Shown here one piece after another: positions 23,954 through 32,464 of a DNA stretch of 33,576 nt. Below the pieces are notes generated by a model. That model ran no database searches and had not been told where the DNA came from. It saw nothing but the letters and a program-made list of their open reading frames with translations. The stretch comes from JAYZDP01 sp036337765 (lineage in GTDB: Bacteria > Acidobacteriota > Thermoanaerobaculia > Multivoradales > Multivoraceae). The first letter of the stretch is position 1. Each line of letters starts with the position of its first letter. The stretch is from positions 1 through 33,576 of the forward strand of contig JAYZDP010000010.1 in NCBI GenBank assembly GCA_036337765.1, written 5' to 3'. Both the position numbers and the translations under genes were made by a program.

Positions 23954-24810
23954 GCCGCGACCAGATCCGCAGTGTTGCCATCGTCACCAAGGGTGGCAGC
24001 CGCGAGGCGGCGCGGGTTGCGCAAGAGCTGACCGAGTGGCTGCTACGGCGGGGTATCGAGCTCGCCGTGGACGCCCGTAGTCACGAGAGCCAGGGCCGTG
24101 ACGACATCTCCGTCTACGATTCCGAGGCATCCTACGATCTGGTGGTGGTTCTCGGTGGCGACGGCACCCTGATGTCGGTCGCCCGTGCGCTGCGCCACAA
24201 AGTGCCGATCCTGGGCGTGAATCTCGGCACCCTCGGCTTTCTGACCGAGATCAATCGCGGCGAGTTGTACCCCTGCCTGGTCGAGACCCTGGCTGGGCGC
24301 TTCGAGACCGTGAGTCGCTCGCTTCTCGACGTCTACCTGTCGCGGCCCGACGGCGCTGCGCTGCGCTACCGCGCGCTCAACGACGTGGTGGTCACGAAGA
24401 GCGCCCTGGCGAGGATCATCGATCTTCGCGTCGAGGTCGATCAGCGCTTGGTCGCGCGCTATCGCTCGGACGGCCTGATCCTGTCCACTCCCACCGGCTC
24501 CACCGCCTACAACCTGTCGGCCGGCGGACCGATCGTCTACCCTTCGCTGCCGGTCATCGTGGTCACGCCGATCTGCCCGCACACGCTGACCCATCGTCCA
24601 CTGGTCGTGCCCGAGACGAGTCGGATCGAAGTGAAACTGGAGACCCCCGATCAGGAGGTATACCTCACCGTCGACGGGCAGGAAGGCACGACTCTCGAGC
24701 GCGGCGACTCGGTGTCGGTGCAATCGAGTGCTTCGCACGCCGAACTCGTCCACATCAGCGGGCGCAGCTTTTATGACGGCCTGCGGAGCAAGTTGCGGTG
24801 GGGTAGCTGA
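23950..24810 (+). CDS. nadK: NAD kinase
   Basis: Phosphorylates NAD to NADP. The 286 residues show the diagnostic GGDGT (69-73), NLGTLGFLTE, and the SDGLILSTPTGSTAYNLSAGGPIV stretch in two parts, followed by the ICPHTLTHRPLVVP segment. ATG 23950 overlaps the tlyA TGA, and the next 15 residues (IRSVAIVTKGG) are the canonical first strand. recN, often next, is not present; ribBA follows after 96 nt. Confidence 0.96.
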   Translation: MSRDQIRSVAIVTKGGSREAARVAQELTEWLLRRGIELAVDARSHESQGRDDISVYDSEASYDLVVVLGGDGTLMSVARALRHKVPILGVNLGTLGFLTEINRGELYPCLVETLAGRFETVSRSLLDVYLSRPDGAALRYRALNDVVVTKSALARIIDLRVEVDQRLVARYRSDGLILSTPTGSTAYNLSAGGPIVYPSLPVIVVTPICPHTLTHRPLVVPETSRIEVKLETPDQEVYLTVDGQEGTTLERGDSVSVQSSASHAELVHISGRSFYDGLRSKLRWGS

Positions 24811-24821
24811 AGGGGGATAAT
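24793..24821 (+). promoter_or_regulatory. Candidate sigma-70-like promoter for ribBA
   Basis: TTGCGG (24793-24798) and GATAAT (24816-24821) are separated by 17 bp, the best -35/-10 pair seen in the window. It overlaps the nadK 3' end and would leave a leader of about 80 nt before ribBA, too short for a full FMN riboswitch. Confidence 0.45.
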
Positions 24822-24906
24822 TCGCGCCGCTGCGCGCCGCAGACGGCGCGTTGGCAGCATCTCTCAGCCATACTGCCCTCCTCCGACCCATTCCCGGGTA
24901 CCCCGC

Positions 24907-26118
24907 ATGACCGAAGCTCCCTTCTCGCCGATCGAAGACGCGATCGCTGCCTTTCGCGAAGGCAAGTTCGTGGTCATCGTCGATGATGAAGACCGCGAGA
25001 ACGAGGGCGATCTGGCGATCGCAGCGGAAAAGGTCACGCCCGATGCGATCAACTTCATGGCCCGATTCGGCCGCGGACTGATCTGTCTGGCGCTGACCGA
25101 GGAGCGTTGCGACGAGCTACGCCTGCCGCTCATGGTGCAGGACAACACCACGCCCTTCGGCACCGCGTTCACGGTGTCGATCGAGGCGCGCGGCAAGATC
25201 ACTACGGGAATCTCAGCGGCCGATCGAGCGGCCACGATTCGAACCGCCATCGAGCCGGACACCCGCGCCGACGATCTACTGCGACCCGGCCACGTGTTTC
25301 CGCTCCGCGCCATGCGCGGGGGAGTACTCAAACGCGCGGGGCAGACCGAGGCATCGGTTGACCTCGCCACCCTCGCCGGCCTCGAGCCGGCCGGCGTGAT
25401 CTGCGAGATCATGAACGACGACGGCACGATGGCCAGGGTCGCGGATCTGGCCTCCTACGGGCGCGAGCATGACCTAGTGATCATCACCGTCTCGGATCTG
25501 ATCGGCTACCGGCTGAGGAACGAGTCCTTGGTGGAGTGCGTGGCGGCGCCGCGGCTGCCGACGATGCAGGGCGACTTCGTGCTCCATGGCTACCGCTCGG
25601 AGGTGACCGGAGAGGAACACGTTGCTTTGGTGATGGGAGACATCGATTTCGACGAACCGGTCTTGGTTCGTGTGCACAGCCAGTGCCTGACCGGCGATGT
25701 TTTCGGCTCACAGCGCTGTGACTGCGGCTTTCAGCTGCACCTTGCGTTGGAGCAGATCCGTTCCGAGGGCCGCGGTGTGTTGCTCTACCTATTGCAGGAG
25801 GGTCGCGGTATCGGCCTGCTGCACAAGCTCCGCGCCTACGAGCTGCAAGAGAAGGGCCACGACACGGTCGAGGCCAACGAGAAGCTCGGCTTCGGTGCTG
25901 ACCAGCGCGACTACGGTATCGGCGCCCAGATCCTCCTCGATCTCGGTGTTCGGCGGATGCGCCTCATGACCAACAACCCGACGAAGTTCATCGCTCTGTC
26001 CGGCTACGGGCTCGAGATCGTCGAGCGCGTACAGCTGGAAGTACCCCCGACGGACTCCTCGCGCGAGTATCTGAAGGTCAAGCGCGAGAAGCTCGGACAC
26101 CTACTGAACCTCGTTTGA
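24907..26118 (+). CDS. ribBA: Bifunctional 3,4-dihydroxy-2-butanone-4-phosphate synthase / GTP cyclohydrolase II
   Basis: Supplies both precursors of riboflavin. The N-terminal half (about 1-205) is the RibB part with the acidic loop DDEDRENEGD (26-35) and the substrate region RPGHVFPLRA. The C-terminal half (about 208-403) is the RibA part with zinc ligands C260, C271 and C273 (HSQCLTGDVFGSQRCDCG), LLYLLQEGRGIGL and the DxxxYGIGAQIL segment. Both halves look intact. ATG at 24907 begins the family's usual N-terminus. No ribDEH genes lie nearby. FMN/FAD made from its product serves the neighbouring MetF. Confidence 0.96.
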   Translation: MTEAPFSPIEDAIAAFREGKFVVIVDDEDRENEGDLAIAAEKVTPDAINFMARFGRGLICLALTEERCDELRLPLMVQDNTTPFGTAFTVSIEARGKITTGISAADRAATIRTAIEPDTRADDLLRPGHVFPLRAMRGGVLKRAGQTEASVDLATLAGLEPAGVICEIMNDDGTMARVADLASYGREHDLVIITVSDLIGYRLRNESLVECVAAPRLPTMQGDFVLHGYRSEVTGEEHVALVMGDIDFDEPVLVRVHSQCLTGDVFGSQRCDCGFQLHLALEQIRSEGRGVLLYLLQEGRGIGLLHKLRAYELQEKGHDTVEANEKLGFGADQRDYGIGAQILLDLGVRRMRLMTNNPTKFIALSGYGLEIVERVQLEVPPTDSSREYLKVKREKLGHLLNLV

Positions 26119-26121
26119 CGA

Positions 26122-26161
26122 AGGCGCTGTGGCGCCTCCCACCCCGGCGGCGCAAGCCGCC
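26122..26161. terminator. Two tandem hairpins after ribBA
   Basis: AGGCGC-TGTG-GCGCCT (26122-26137) is a perfect 6-bp stem and GGCGGC-GCAA-GCCGCC (26146-26161) a second with a GNRA tetraloop. They begin 4 nt after the ribBA stop. There is no T-run, so they are better seen as mRNA 3'-end stabilisers or part of a Rho-dependent terminator. Confidence 0.5.
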
Positions 26162-26231
26162 CAGAAATTCAACACATTCGATCCGATAGGCCGGGATGCC
26201 CGGCACCGAATCCAGAAAGGAAGCCTCCAAA

Positions 26232-27959
26232 ATGAGTCACCTGATCGATCCCCACGGTGGGGAGCTGGTTGACCTGATCGCCGGTCCCGAACGCACGGAC
26301 GAGCTGAAGGAAGAGTCGCGCGAGTGGGCCTCTTGGGATCTGACCCCGCGTCAGCTCTGCGACCTGGAGCTGCTGATGGTGGGCGGCTTCTCGCCCCTGC
26401 GCGGTTTCATGAATCGCGCCGACACCGAGGCGGTCTGCTCTTCGATGCGTTTGGCCGACGGCACGTTGTGGCCGATTCCGATCACCCTCGACCTCACAGA
26501 GGAGATGGCCGAGGGACTCTCGGCCGGCGACCGTCTGGCGTTGCGCGACCCGGAGGGCGTGATGCTCGCTTCGATCGAGATCGAGGACATATGGGAGCAC
26601 GATCGCCGGATGGAGGCCGAGTCGGTCTACGGCACAACGAACGAGGAGCACCCCGGCGTCGCCCATCTCTTCCAGCGCACCAACAACGTTGCCGTCGGTG
26701 GGCGGGTCGAGGGTGCCCAGCTGCCGGCGCACTACGACTTTCCAAACCTGCGCCGCGGCCCAGCTCGGCTGCGTCGGGACTTCGAGCTGCGCGGCTGGCG
26801 CGACATCGTCGCCTTCCAGACCCGCAACCCGATGCATCGCGCGCACTATGAGCTGACCTTGCGCGCAGCCAAGGATCTCGAGGCCAACCTGCTCATCCAC
26901 CCGGTGGTAGGCATGACCAAGCCCGGCGATCTCGACCACTACACTCGCGTGCGTTGCTACCAGGAGATCCTCAACTACTACCCGCGCCAGACGGCGCTGC
27001 TGTCGCTGCTGCCGCTGGCGATGCGCATGGCGGGCCCGCGCGAGGCGTTGTGGCACGCTCTGATCCGTCGCAACTATGGCTGCACGCACTTCATCGTCGG
27101 TCGTGACCACGCCGGTCCCGGCTCGGACTCGCAGGGCAACGCCTTCTACGGGCCGTATGAAGCGCAAGACCTGATGCGCGAGCACCAGGAGGAGCTGGGC
27201 TCCGAGATGGTCCCCTTCCAGCTCATGGTCTACCTCGAGGATCAAGATCGCTACGAGCCGATCGATCAGGTACCCGAGGGCGCCCGCACTCTCAACATCT
27301 CCGGCACCGAGCTGCGCCGAAGGCTGGCCGAGGGCTCCGACATCCCCAGCTGGTTCACTTTTCCAGAAGTCGCCACCGAGCTGCGTCGCACGCATCCGCC
27401 GCGTTCGCGGCAGGGCTTCACGGTGTTTTTCACCGGACTGTCAGGGGCCGGTAAGTCGACGGTCGCCCAGGCGTTGCAGGTGAAGCTGCTTGAGATGGGT
27501 GGCCGCCCGGTCACGATCCTCGACGGTGATCTGGTGCGCAAGAATCTGTCGTCGGAGCTCGGCTTCTCGAAGGAGCATCGCGACATCAACATCCGCCGCA
27601 TCGGCTATGTCGCCTCCGAGATCACCAAGAACGGCGGCATCGCGATCTGTGCGCCGATCGCTCCTTACGAGAACGTGCGCGCCGAGGTGCGGGAGATGAT
27701 CGAGTCCCTCGGCGGCTTCGTGATGAGCTGGATCGCAACGCCCATAGACGTGTGCGAGAGCCGCGACCGCAAGGGTCTCTATGCGAAGGCGAGGGCGGGC
27801 GTGATCGCCTCGTTCACCGGCATCTCCGATCCCTACGAGGAGCCGGTCGATGCCGAGGTGGTGATCGACACCACCGACGTCACTCCGGAGGAGGCTGCGC
27901 AACAGGTAATACTTCACCTCGAAAAGGAAGGCTTTATCGGAGCAGGGCCAGCTGTCTAG
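26232..27959 (+). CDS. Bifunctional sulfate adenylyltransferase / adenylylsulfate kinase
   Basis: Makes APS from sulfate and ATP and phosphorylates it to PAPS for assimilation or sulfation. The N-terminal ATP sulfurylase (PUA-like plus catalytic domain, about 1-390) has the QTRNPMHRAH motif (Q196 to H205) and VGRDHAGPG. The C-terminal APS kinase (about 395-575) has the P-loop GLSGAGKST (402-410), the DGD of ILDGDLVRKNL and CAPIAPYEN. The sulfurylase is the homo-oligomeric Sat type, not CysDN. ATG 26232 follows AAAGGAAG and gives a 575-residue protein; an ATG 36 nt upstream is in frame but has no family match. No APS/PAPS reductase gene is in the window. metF follows after 52 nt. Confidence 0.95.
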   Translation: MSHLIDPHGGELVDLIAGPERTDELKEESREWASWDLTPRQLCDLELLMVGGFSPLRGFMNRADTEAVCSSMRLADGTLWPIPITLDLTEEMAEGLSAGDRLALRDPEGVMLASIEIEDIWEHDRRMEAESVYGTTNEEHPGVAHLFQRTNNVAVGGRVEGAQLPAHYDFPNLRRGPARLRRDFELRGWRDIVAFQTRNPMHRAHYELTLRAAKDLEANLLIHPVVGMTKPGDLDHYTRVRCYQEILNYYPRQTALLSLLPLAMRMAGPREALWHALIRRNYGCTHFIVGRDHAGPGSDSQGNAFYGPYEAQDLMREHQEELGSEMVPFQLMVYLEDQDRYEPIDQVPEGARTLNISGTELRRRLAEGSDIPSWFTFPEVATELRRTHPPRSRQGFTVFFTGLSGAGKSTVAQALQVKLLEMGGRPVTILDGDLVRKNLSSELGFSKEHRDINIRRIGYVASEITKNGGIAICAPIAPYENVRAEVREMIESLGGFVMSWIATPIDVCESRDRKGLYAKARAGVIASFTGISDPYEEPVDAEVVIDTTDVTPEEAAQQVILHLEKEGFIGAGPAV

Positions 27960-27996
27960 CTCGTCCCGTGGGTCTGCCTAGCGTCGAAATGTCCAG

Positions 27997-28002
27997 TAGA
28001 GT
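27997..28002 (+). promoter_or_regulatory. Candidate -10 element (TAGAGT) before metF, near-leaderless
   Basis: TAGAGT ends 9 nt before the metF ATG at 28012 in the 52-nt spacer after the sulfurylase gene. There is no Shine-Dalgarno sequence, so the transcript would have a leader of only 2-3 nt. No -35 was recognised. Confidence 0.35.
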
Positions 28003-28011
28003 CACTTAGCC

Positions 28012-28965
28012 ATGAAGGTCGTCGAGCATCTGTCCCAGGCCGGCCGGCCATTGATCTCGTACGAGATCATTCCACCCCTGCGCGGCGGGACGCTGCGTCG
28101 GCTGCTCGATCTGATCGAAGATCTGGTGGCCTACAACCCACCGTTCATCGACATCACGAGCCACGCCGCCGAGGTCGTGTACGAGGAGAGCGATACGGGT
28201 CTGGAGCGCAAGGTGAAGCGCAAGCGTCCCGGCACGCTCGGCGTCTGTGCCCTGATTCAGAACAAGTACGACATTGATGCGGTCCCGCACATCCTGTGCA
28301 ATGGCTTCACGCGTGAGGAGACCGAGGACGCGCTGATCGAGCTGCGCTACCTCGGCATCGAGAACGTGCTGGCGGTGCGTGGCGACGACTCAGGCTACGA
28401 GAAACCGCTGGTCGGCGGGCGTACGGCCAACGTGTACGCGACCGACCTGGTCGCTCAGGTTGCTGGCATGAACCGTGGAAAGTACCTGCAGCTTGATCTC
28501 TTGGACGCCGACCCGACCGACTTCTGTATCGGCGTCGGCGGCTACCCGGAGAAGCACTTTGAGGCGCCGAATCTCGAGACCGATGTTGCCTTCGCCAAGC
28601 AGAAGATCGACGCCGGTGCCGACTACATCGTGACCCAGATGTTTTTCGACAACGCACACTTCTACAGCTATGTCGAGCTGTGCAGGGCGGCCGGAATCGA
28701 GGCGCCGATCGTGCCAGGGCTGAAGATCGTCACCGCGAAGGCCCACACCAGCTCGGTGCCCGCGAATTTCTACGTCGATCTGCCTCCTGCTTTGAGCGAT
28801 GCGGTCGGGGCTGCGAAGGACAATGACGAGGCTCTAGAGATCGGCGTCCAGTGGGCGCGCGACCAGGTGATGGATCTGCTCGAGCACGACGTACCTGCGA
28901 TCCACTTCTACATCATGCAGAGCTCGAAGGCGATCAAGCGCCTGATGGACGGATTGAAGTTATAG
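28012..28965 (+). CDS. metF: Methylenetetrahydrofolate reductase
   Basis: An FAD enzyme reducing 5,10-methylene-THF to 5-methyl-THF, the methyl donor for MetH. The 317 residues show ISYEIIPP at the N-terminus (the E of the usual FEFFPP motif), ILCNGFTREETEDAL, VLAVRGDD, YPEKHFEAPN, YIVTQMFFDN and the C-terminal VPAIHFYIMQSS. Phrases such as LGVCALIQNKYDIDAVPHILC recall the Bacteroidota-type branch of MetF rather than the E. coli type; this is from memory, not a search. It is one nucleotide upstream of metH, so the two are co-expressed. Confidence 0.96.
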   Translation: MKVVEHLSQAGRPLISYEIIPPLRGGTLRRLLDLIEDLVAYNPPFIDITSHAAEVVYEESDTGLERKVKRKRPGTLGVCALIQNKYDIDAVPHILCNGFTREETEDALIELRYLGIENVLAVRGDDSGYEKPLVGGRTANVYATDLVAQVAGMNRGKYLQLDLLDADPTDFCIGVGGYPEKHFEAPNLETDVAFAKQKIDAGADYIVTQMFFDNAHFYSYVELCRAAGIEAPIVPGLKIVTAKAHTSSVPANFYVDLPPALSDAVGAAKDNDEALEIGVQWARDQVMDLLEHDVPAIHFYIMQSSKAIKRLMDGLKL

Positions 28966-28966
28966 A

Positions 28967-31900
28967 ATGAGCGCCAAGGAGCCGGCCACCTTCAGCGCTC
29001 AGATCTCCACCCCCGCCCCGCACCCCGACACCGCCCAGCGCTCGGCCGCCCTGCAGGCGGCCTTGGACGACCGAATTCTCGTTCTCGATGGGGCCACGGG
29101 TACGTACCTGCAGTCCGTCGAGCTCGACGCTTCAGACTTCGGGGGCCCGGACCTCGAGGGTTGTAACGAGGTTCTGGTCGACACGCGTCCTGATGTCGTC
29201 CTCGGGATGCACCGCAGCTATCTTGCAGCCGGTGCGGACGTGGTCGAGACCGACACCTTCGGCGGTACGCCCTTGGTGCTGGCCGAGTACGAACTCGCCG
29301 ATCGCGCTTTTGAGCTGAACCTCGAAGCCGCGAGGCTCGCGCGCCGGGCCTGTGCAGAGTTCGACGAGCCGGGCCGGCCGCGTTTCGTGTGCGGGTCGAT
29401 GGGACCGACGACGAAGGTCATCTCGGTAACCGGGGGAGTGACCTTCGACGAGCTGCACGAGAGCTACTACGTCCAAGCCATGGCCCTCTTGACTGGCGGT
29501 GCCGACTATCTGATTCTCGAGACCTGTCAGGACACCAGAAACGTCAAGGCGGGACTTCTGGCGATCCGTCGGGCGTTCCGCGAGTGCGGCTGGTCGCTGC
29601 CCGTTTCTGTCTCGGTGACTATCGAGCCGATGGGGACGATGCTCGCCGGGCAGGACGCGGAAGCGCTGGCGATTTCGATGCTCCATGAGGACTTGCTGTA
29701 TCTCGGCCTGAACTGCGCTACCGGACCGGATCTGATGACTGACCATCTGCGCACCATGTCCGAGCTCGCCCGCACCCACGTCGGCTGCGTTCCCAATGCC
29801 GGGCTGCCGGATGAGGAGGGCGAATACACGGAGGGTCCTGACGAATTCGTGGCGGTGTTCACACGCTTTCTCGACGCCGGTTGGCTGAACGTCGTGGGTG
29901 GCTGCTGTGGCACGACCCACGAGCATGTGGCCGCGCTCAAGGCGCTGGTCGAGGGGCGCCCTCCGCGGCGCACGGCCTATCACTCGCGGGCGCTGATCTC
30001 CGGCCTCGAGGGTGTCGAGCTGACTGAGGACAACCGACCTTTGTTGGTTGGTGAACGCACCAACGTCTTGGGGTCCAAGGTCTTTCGTGAGCGGATCGCC
30101 GCGGGTGACTTCGAGTCGGCGGCCGAGATCGGGCGAGCGCAGGTTCGGGGCGGTGCGCAGATCATCGACATCTGCCTGCAGGATCCGGACCGTGAGGAGT
30201 CCGCCGATATGGACGCCTTCCTCGACCGGATCACACGGATGGTGAAAGCACCGCTGATGATCGATTCAACCGATGCCGAGGTGATGGAGCAGGCCCTGGT
30301 GTGGTGCCAGGGCAAGGCGGTCCTGAACTCGATCAACCTCGAGGATGGCCTCGAGCGCTTCGAAACAGTCGTGCCGCTGGCGCGCCGCTACGGTGCTGCG
30401 CTGGTCGTGGGTCTGATCGACGAGCCCGGCATGGCCGTCACCGCTGAGCGCAAGATGGAGGTCGCACGTCGTAGCTTCGACATCCTCGTCGGCGAGATGG
30501 GAGTGTCTGCGGAGGACATCTGGTTCGATCCCCTGGTTTTCCCCTGCGGTACCGGCGACGAGGCCTATATCGGCTCGGCGGCCGCCACTGTCCAGGGAGT
30601 GCGTCGGATCAAGGCCGAGCTGCCGGACTGTCGCACCATCCTCGGTATCTCCAACGTCAGCTTCGGCCTCCCTCTCGCCGGTCGCGAGGTGTTGAACTCT
30701 GTGTTTCTCTACCACTGCACCCAGGCGGGGCTCGACGCGGCGATCGTCAATACCGAGAGGCTCGCCCGTTACGCCGAGGTCCCGGCCGAAGAGCGCGAGT
30801 TGGCGGAGCGGCTGATCTACCTCGAGCCCGCCGACGTCGCCGCCGCGACCGCCGCCGTAGAGGACTTTGCGGCCCACTTTCGTGGGCGCAAGGGCGTCAC
30901 CGTCGCGCAGCCGCGTGCGGAGCTGCCGCTCGACGAGCGCCTGTCGCGGGCGGTTGTCGAGGGATCGAAGGAAGGGCTGGTCGAGGACCTCGACGGCGCC
31001 ATGGCAGACGATCGCTGGCCGGCGCCGCTGGACATCATCAACGGTCCGCTGATGACGGGCATGGCCGAGGTGGGCCGACTCTTCAATGCCAACGAGCTGA
31101 TTGTGGCCGAGGTGCTGCAGAGTGCCGAGGTGATGAAGGCGGCGGTCTCGCACCTCGAGCCTCACATGGAAAAGACCGAGGAGTCGCTCAAGGGGAAGGT
31201 GCTGCTGGCTACGGTCAAGGGCGACGTGCACGACATCGGCAAGAATCTGGTCGACATCATCCTGACGAACAACGGCTTCGACGTGGTCAACCTCGGCATC
31301 AAGGTGCCTTCCGAGACCCTCGTCCAGGCCGTGCGCGAGCATCGGCCCAACGTTATTGGGCTGTCGGGTCTGCTGGTGAAGAGCGCGCAGCAGATGGTCA
31401 TCACAGCCGGCGACCTGGCGGCCGCGGGCATCGAGACGGACCTTCTGGTGGGCGGCGCGGCACTGAGCCGGCGCTTCACGCATCGCAAGATCGTGCCCAC
31501 CTACGAAGGTCTGTGCACCTACGCGAAAGACGCTATGACCGGGCTGGATTTGGTCGAGTCGCTGGTCAGCGACGAGCGACGTGGCGAGCTCGAGGACCGC
31601 GTGCGAGATCTCGTCGGCGAGGACCAGAGCGGCGAGGACAAGCGCTCTAGCGCTCCCGTCGGCGGGGCCAGGCGTTCGACCGTACGCCGAGATGTCGACG
31701 TGCCCCCACCTCCTGACCTGGAGCGCCACGTAGCGTCGCCAGACCTCGACGAAGTATGGAGCTACATCAACCCGCAGATGCTCTACGGCAAGCACCTTGG
31801 CCTACGAGGATCGGTCTACAAGCTGGCCGAGGCGGGCGATGACAAGTACCGCAAGCTCGAAGAGGTGATCGACCAGGTCAAGGGCGAGGCGCGAGAGCTG

Positions 31901-32464
31901 TTCGGGGCGCGCGTCGTCTGGCGCTTCTTCCGGGCCGTGTCGCAGGGAGAACGGGTGTCGCTCGTTGGCGACAACGGTTCGCCGCTGGTCGAATGGACCT
32001 TTCCACGCCAGGCGGGTGGAGAGGGGATCTGTCTGGCGGACTACGTCTTGGCGGAGGATCACCTGGCGCTGTTCGTCACCACGGCGGGCCGCGGCTTGCG
32101 TGATCTGTCGCTACGCTGGAAGGACGAGGGTGAGTACCTGAAAAGCCATGCCCTAGCTGTACTGTCGCTCGAGACGGCGGAGGCGACGGCCGAGTGGATC
32201 CACGAGAAGCTGCGCGCCGACTGGGGCTTTGGCGATTCCGAGGCGACGACGCGCCGAGACCTGTTCTCCGCGCGCTACCACGGCAAGCGCTACAGCTTCG
32301 GGTATCCGGCCTGTCCGGATCTCGAGGGACAACGAGCTCTGTTTGCGGCGCTCGAGCCGGGCGATATCGGGGTGGAGTTGACGGAGTCCGACATGATGGA
32401 TCCGGAGGCTTCGGTGTCTGCGATCGTGGTTCATCATCCGGAGGCTAAGTACTTCGGGGTGTAG
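28967..32464 (+). CDS. metH: Cobalamin-dependent methionine synthase, full length
   Basis: Transfers methyl from 5-methyl-THF to homocysteine through cobalamin. The 1165 residues carry all modules: homocysteine-binding barrel (about 20-325) with zinc ligands C250 (LNCATGP), C313 and C314 (GGCCGTT); pterin-binding barrel (about 350-615, from RPLLVGERTNVLGSK); cap and cobalamin-binding domains with D753xH755xxG (KGDVHDIGKNL); and the SAM-binding reactivation domain (about 890-1165) with RYSFGYPACPDLE near 1108. A low-complexity linker (about 880-905) joins the last two. Start is ATG 28967, one base after the metF stop. Nothing suggests damage. Cobalamin supply is not encoded here. Confidence 0.97.
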   Translation: MSAKEPATFSAQISTPAPHPDTAQRSAALQAALDDRILVLDGATGTYLQSVELDASDFGGPDLEGCNEVLVDTRPDVVLGMHRSYLAAGADVVETDTFGGTPLVLAEYELADRAFELNLEAARLARRACAEFDEPGRPRFVCGSMGPTTKVISVTGGVTFDELHESYYVQAMALLTGGADYLILETCQDTRNVKAGLLAIRRAFRECGWSLPVSVSVTIEPMGTMLAGQDAEALAISMLHEDLLYLGLNCATGPDLMTDHLRTMSELARTHVGCVPNAGLPDEEGEYTEGPDEFVAVFTRFLDAGWLNVVGGCCGTTHEHVAALKALVEGRPPRRTAYHSRALISGLEGVELTEDNRPLLVGERTNVLGSKVFRERIAAGDFESAAEIGRAQVRGGAQIIDICLQDPDREESADMDAFLDRITRMVKAPLMIDSTDAEVMEQALVWCQGKAVLNSINLEDGLERFETVVPLARRYGAALVVGLIDEPGMAVTAERKMEVARRSFDILVGEMGVSAEDIWFDPLVFPCGTGDEAYIGSAAATVQGVRRIKAELPDCRTILGISNVSFGLPLAGREVLNSVFLYHCTQAGLDAAIVNTERLARYAEVPAEERELAERLIYLEPADVAAATAAVEDFAAHFRGRKGVTVAQPRAELPLDERLSRAVVEGSKEGLVEDLDGAMADDRWPAPLDIINGPLMTGMAEVGRLFNANELIVAEVLQSAEVMKAAVSHLEPHMEKTEESLKGKVLLATVKGDVHDIGKNLVDIILTNNGFDVVNLGIKVPSETLVQAVREHRPNVIGLSGLLVKSAQQMVITAGDLAAAGIETDLLVGGAALSRRFTHRKIVPTYEGLCTYAKDAMTGLDLVESLVSDERRGELEDRVRDLVGEDQSGEDKRSSAPVGGARRSTVRRDVDVPPPPDLERHVASPDLDEVWSYINPQMLYGKHLGLRGSVYKLAEAGDDKYRKLEEVIDQVKGEARELFGARVVWRFFRAVSQGERVSLVGDNGSPLVEWTFPRQAGGEGICLADYVLAEDHLALFVTTAGRGLRDLSLRWKDEGEYLKSHALAVLSLETAEATAEWIHEKLRADWGFGDSEATTRRDLFSARYHGKRYSFGYPACPDLEGQRALFAALEPGDIGVELTESDMMDPEASVSAIVVHHPEAKYFGV

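Noticed and set aside
24811..24906. FMN riboswitch before ribBA
   Set aside because: The 96-nt spacer is too short and lacks the conserved FMN-element sequences.
26232..27959. Evidence for dissimilatory sulfate reduction
   Set aside because: The Sat is fused to APS kinase, which points to PAPS formation; no aprAB or dsr genes are present.
27960..28011. SAM or cobalamin riboswitch before metF-metH
   Set aside because: Only 52 nt are available and no conserved core is present.
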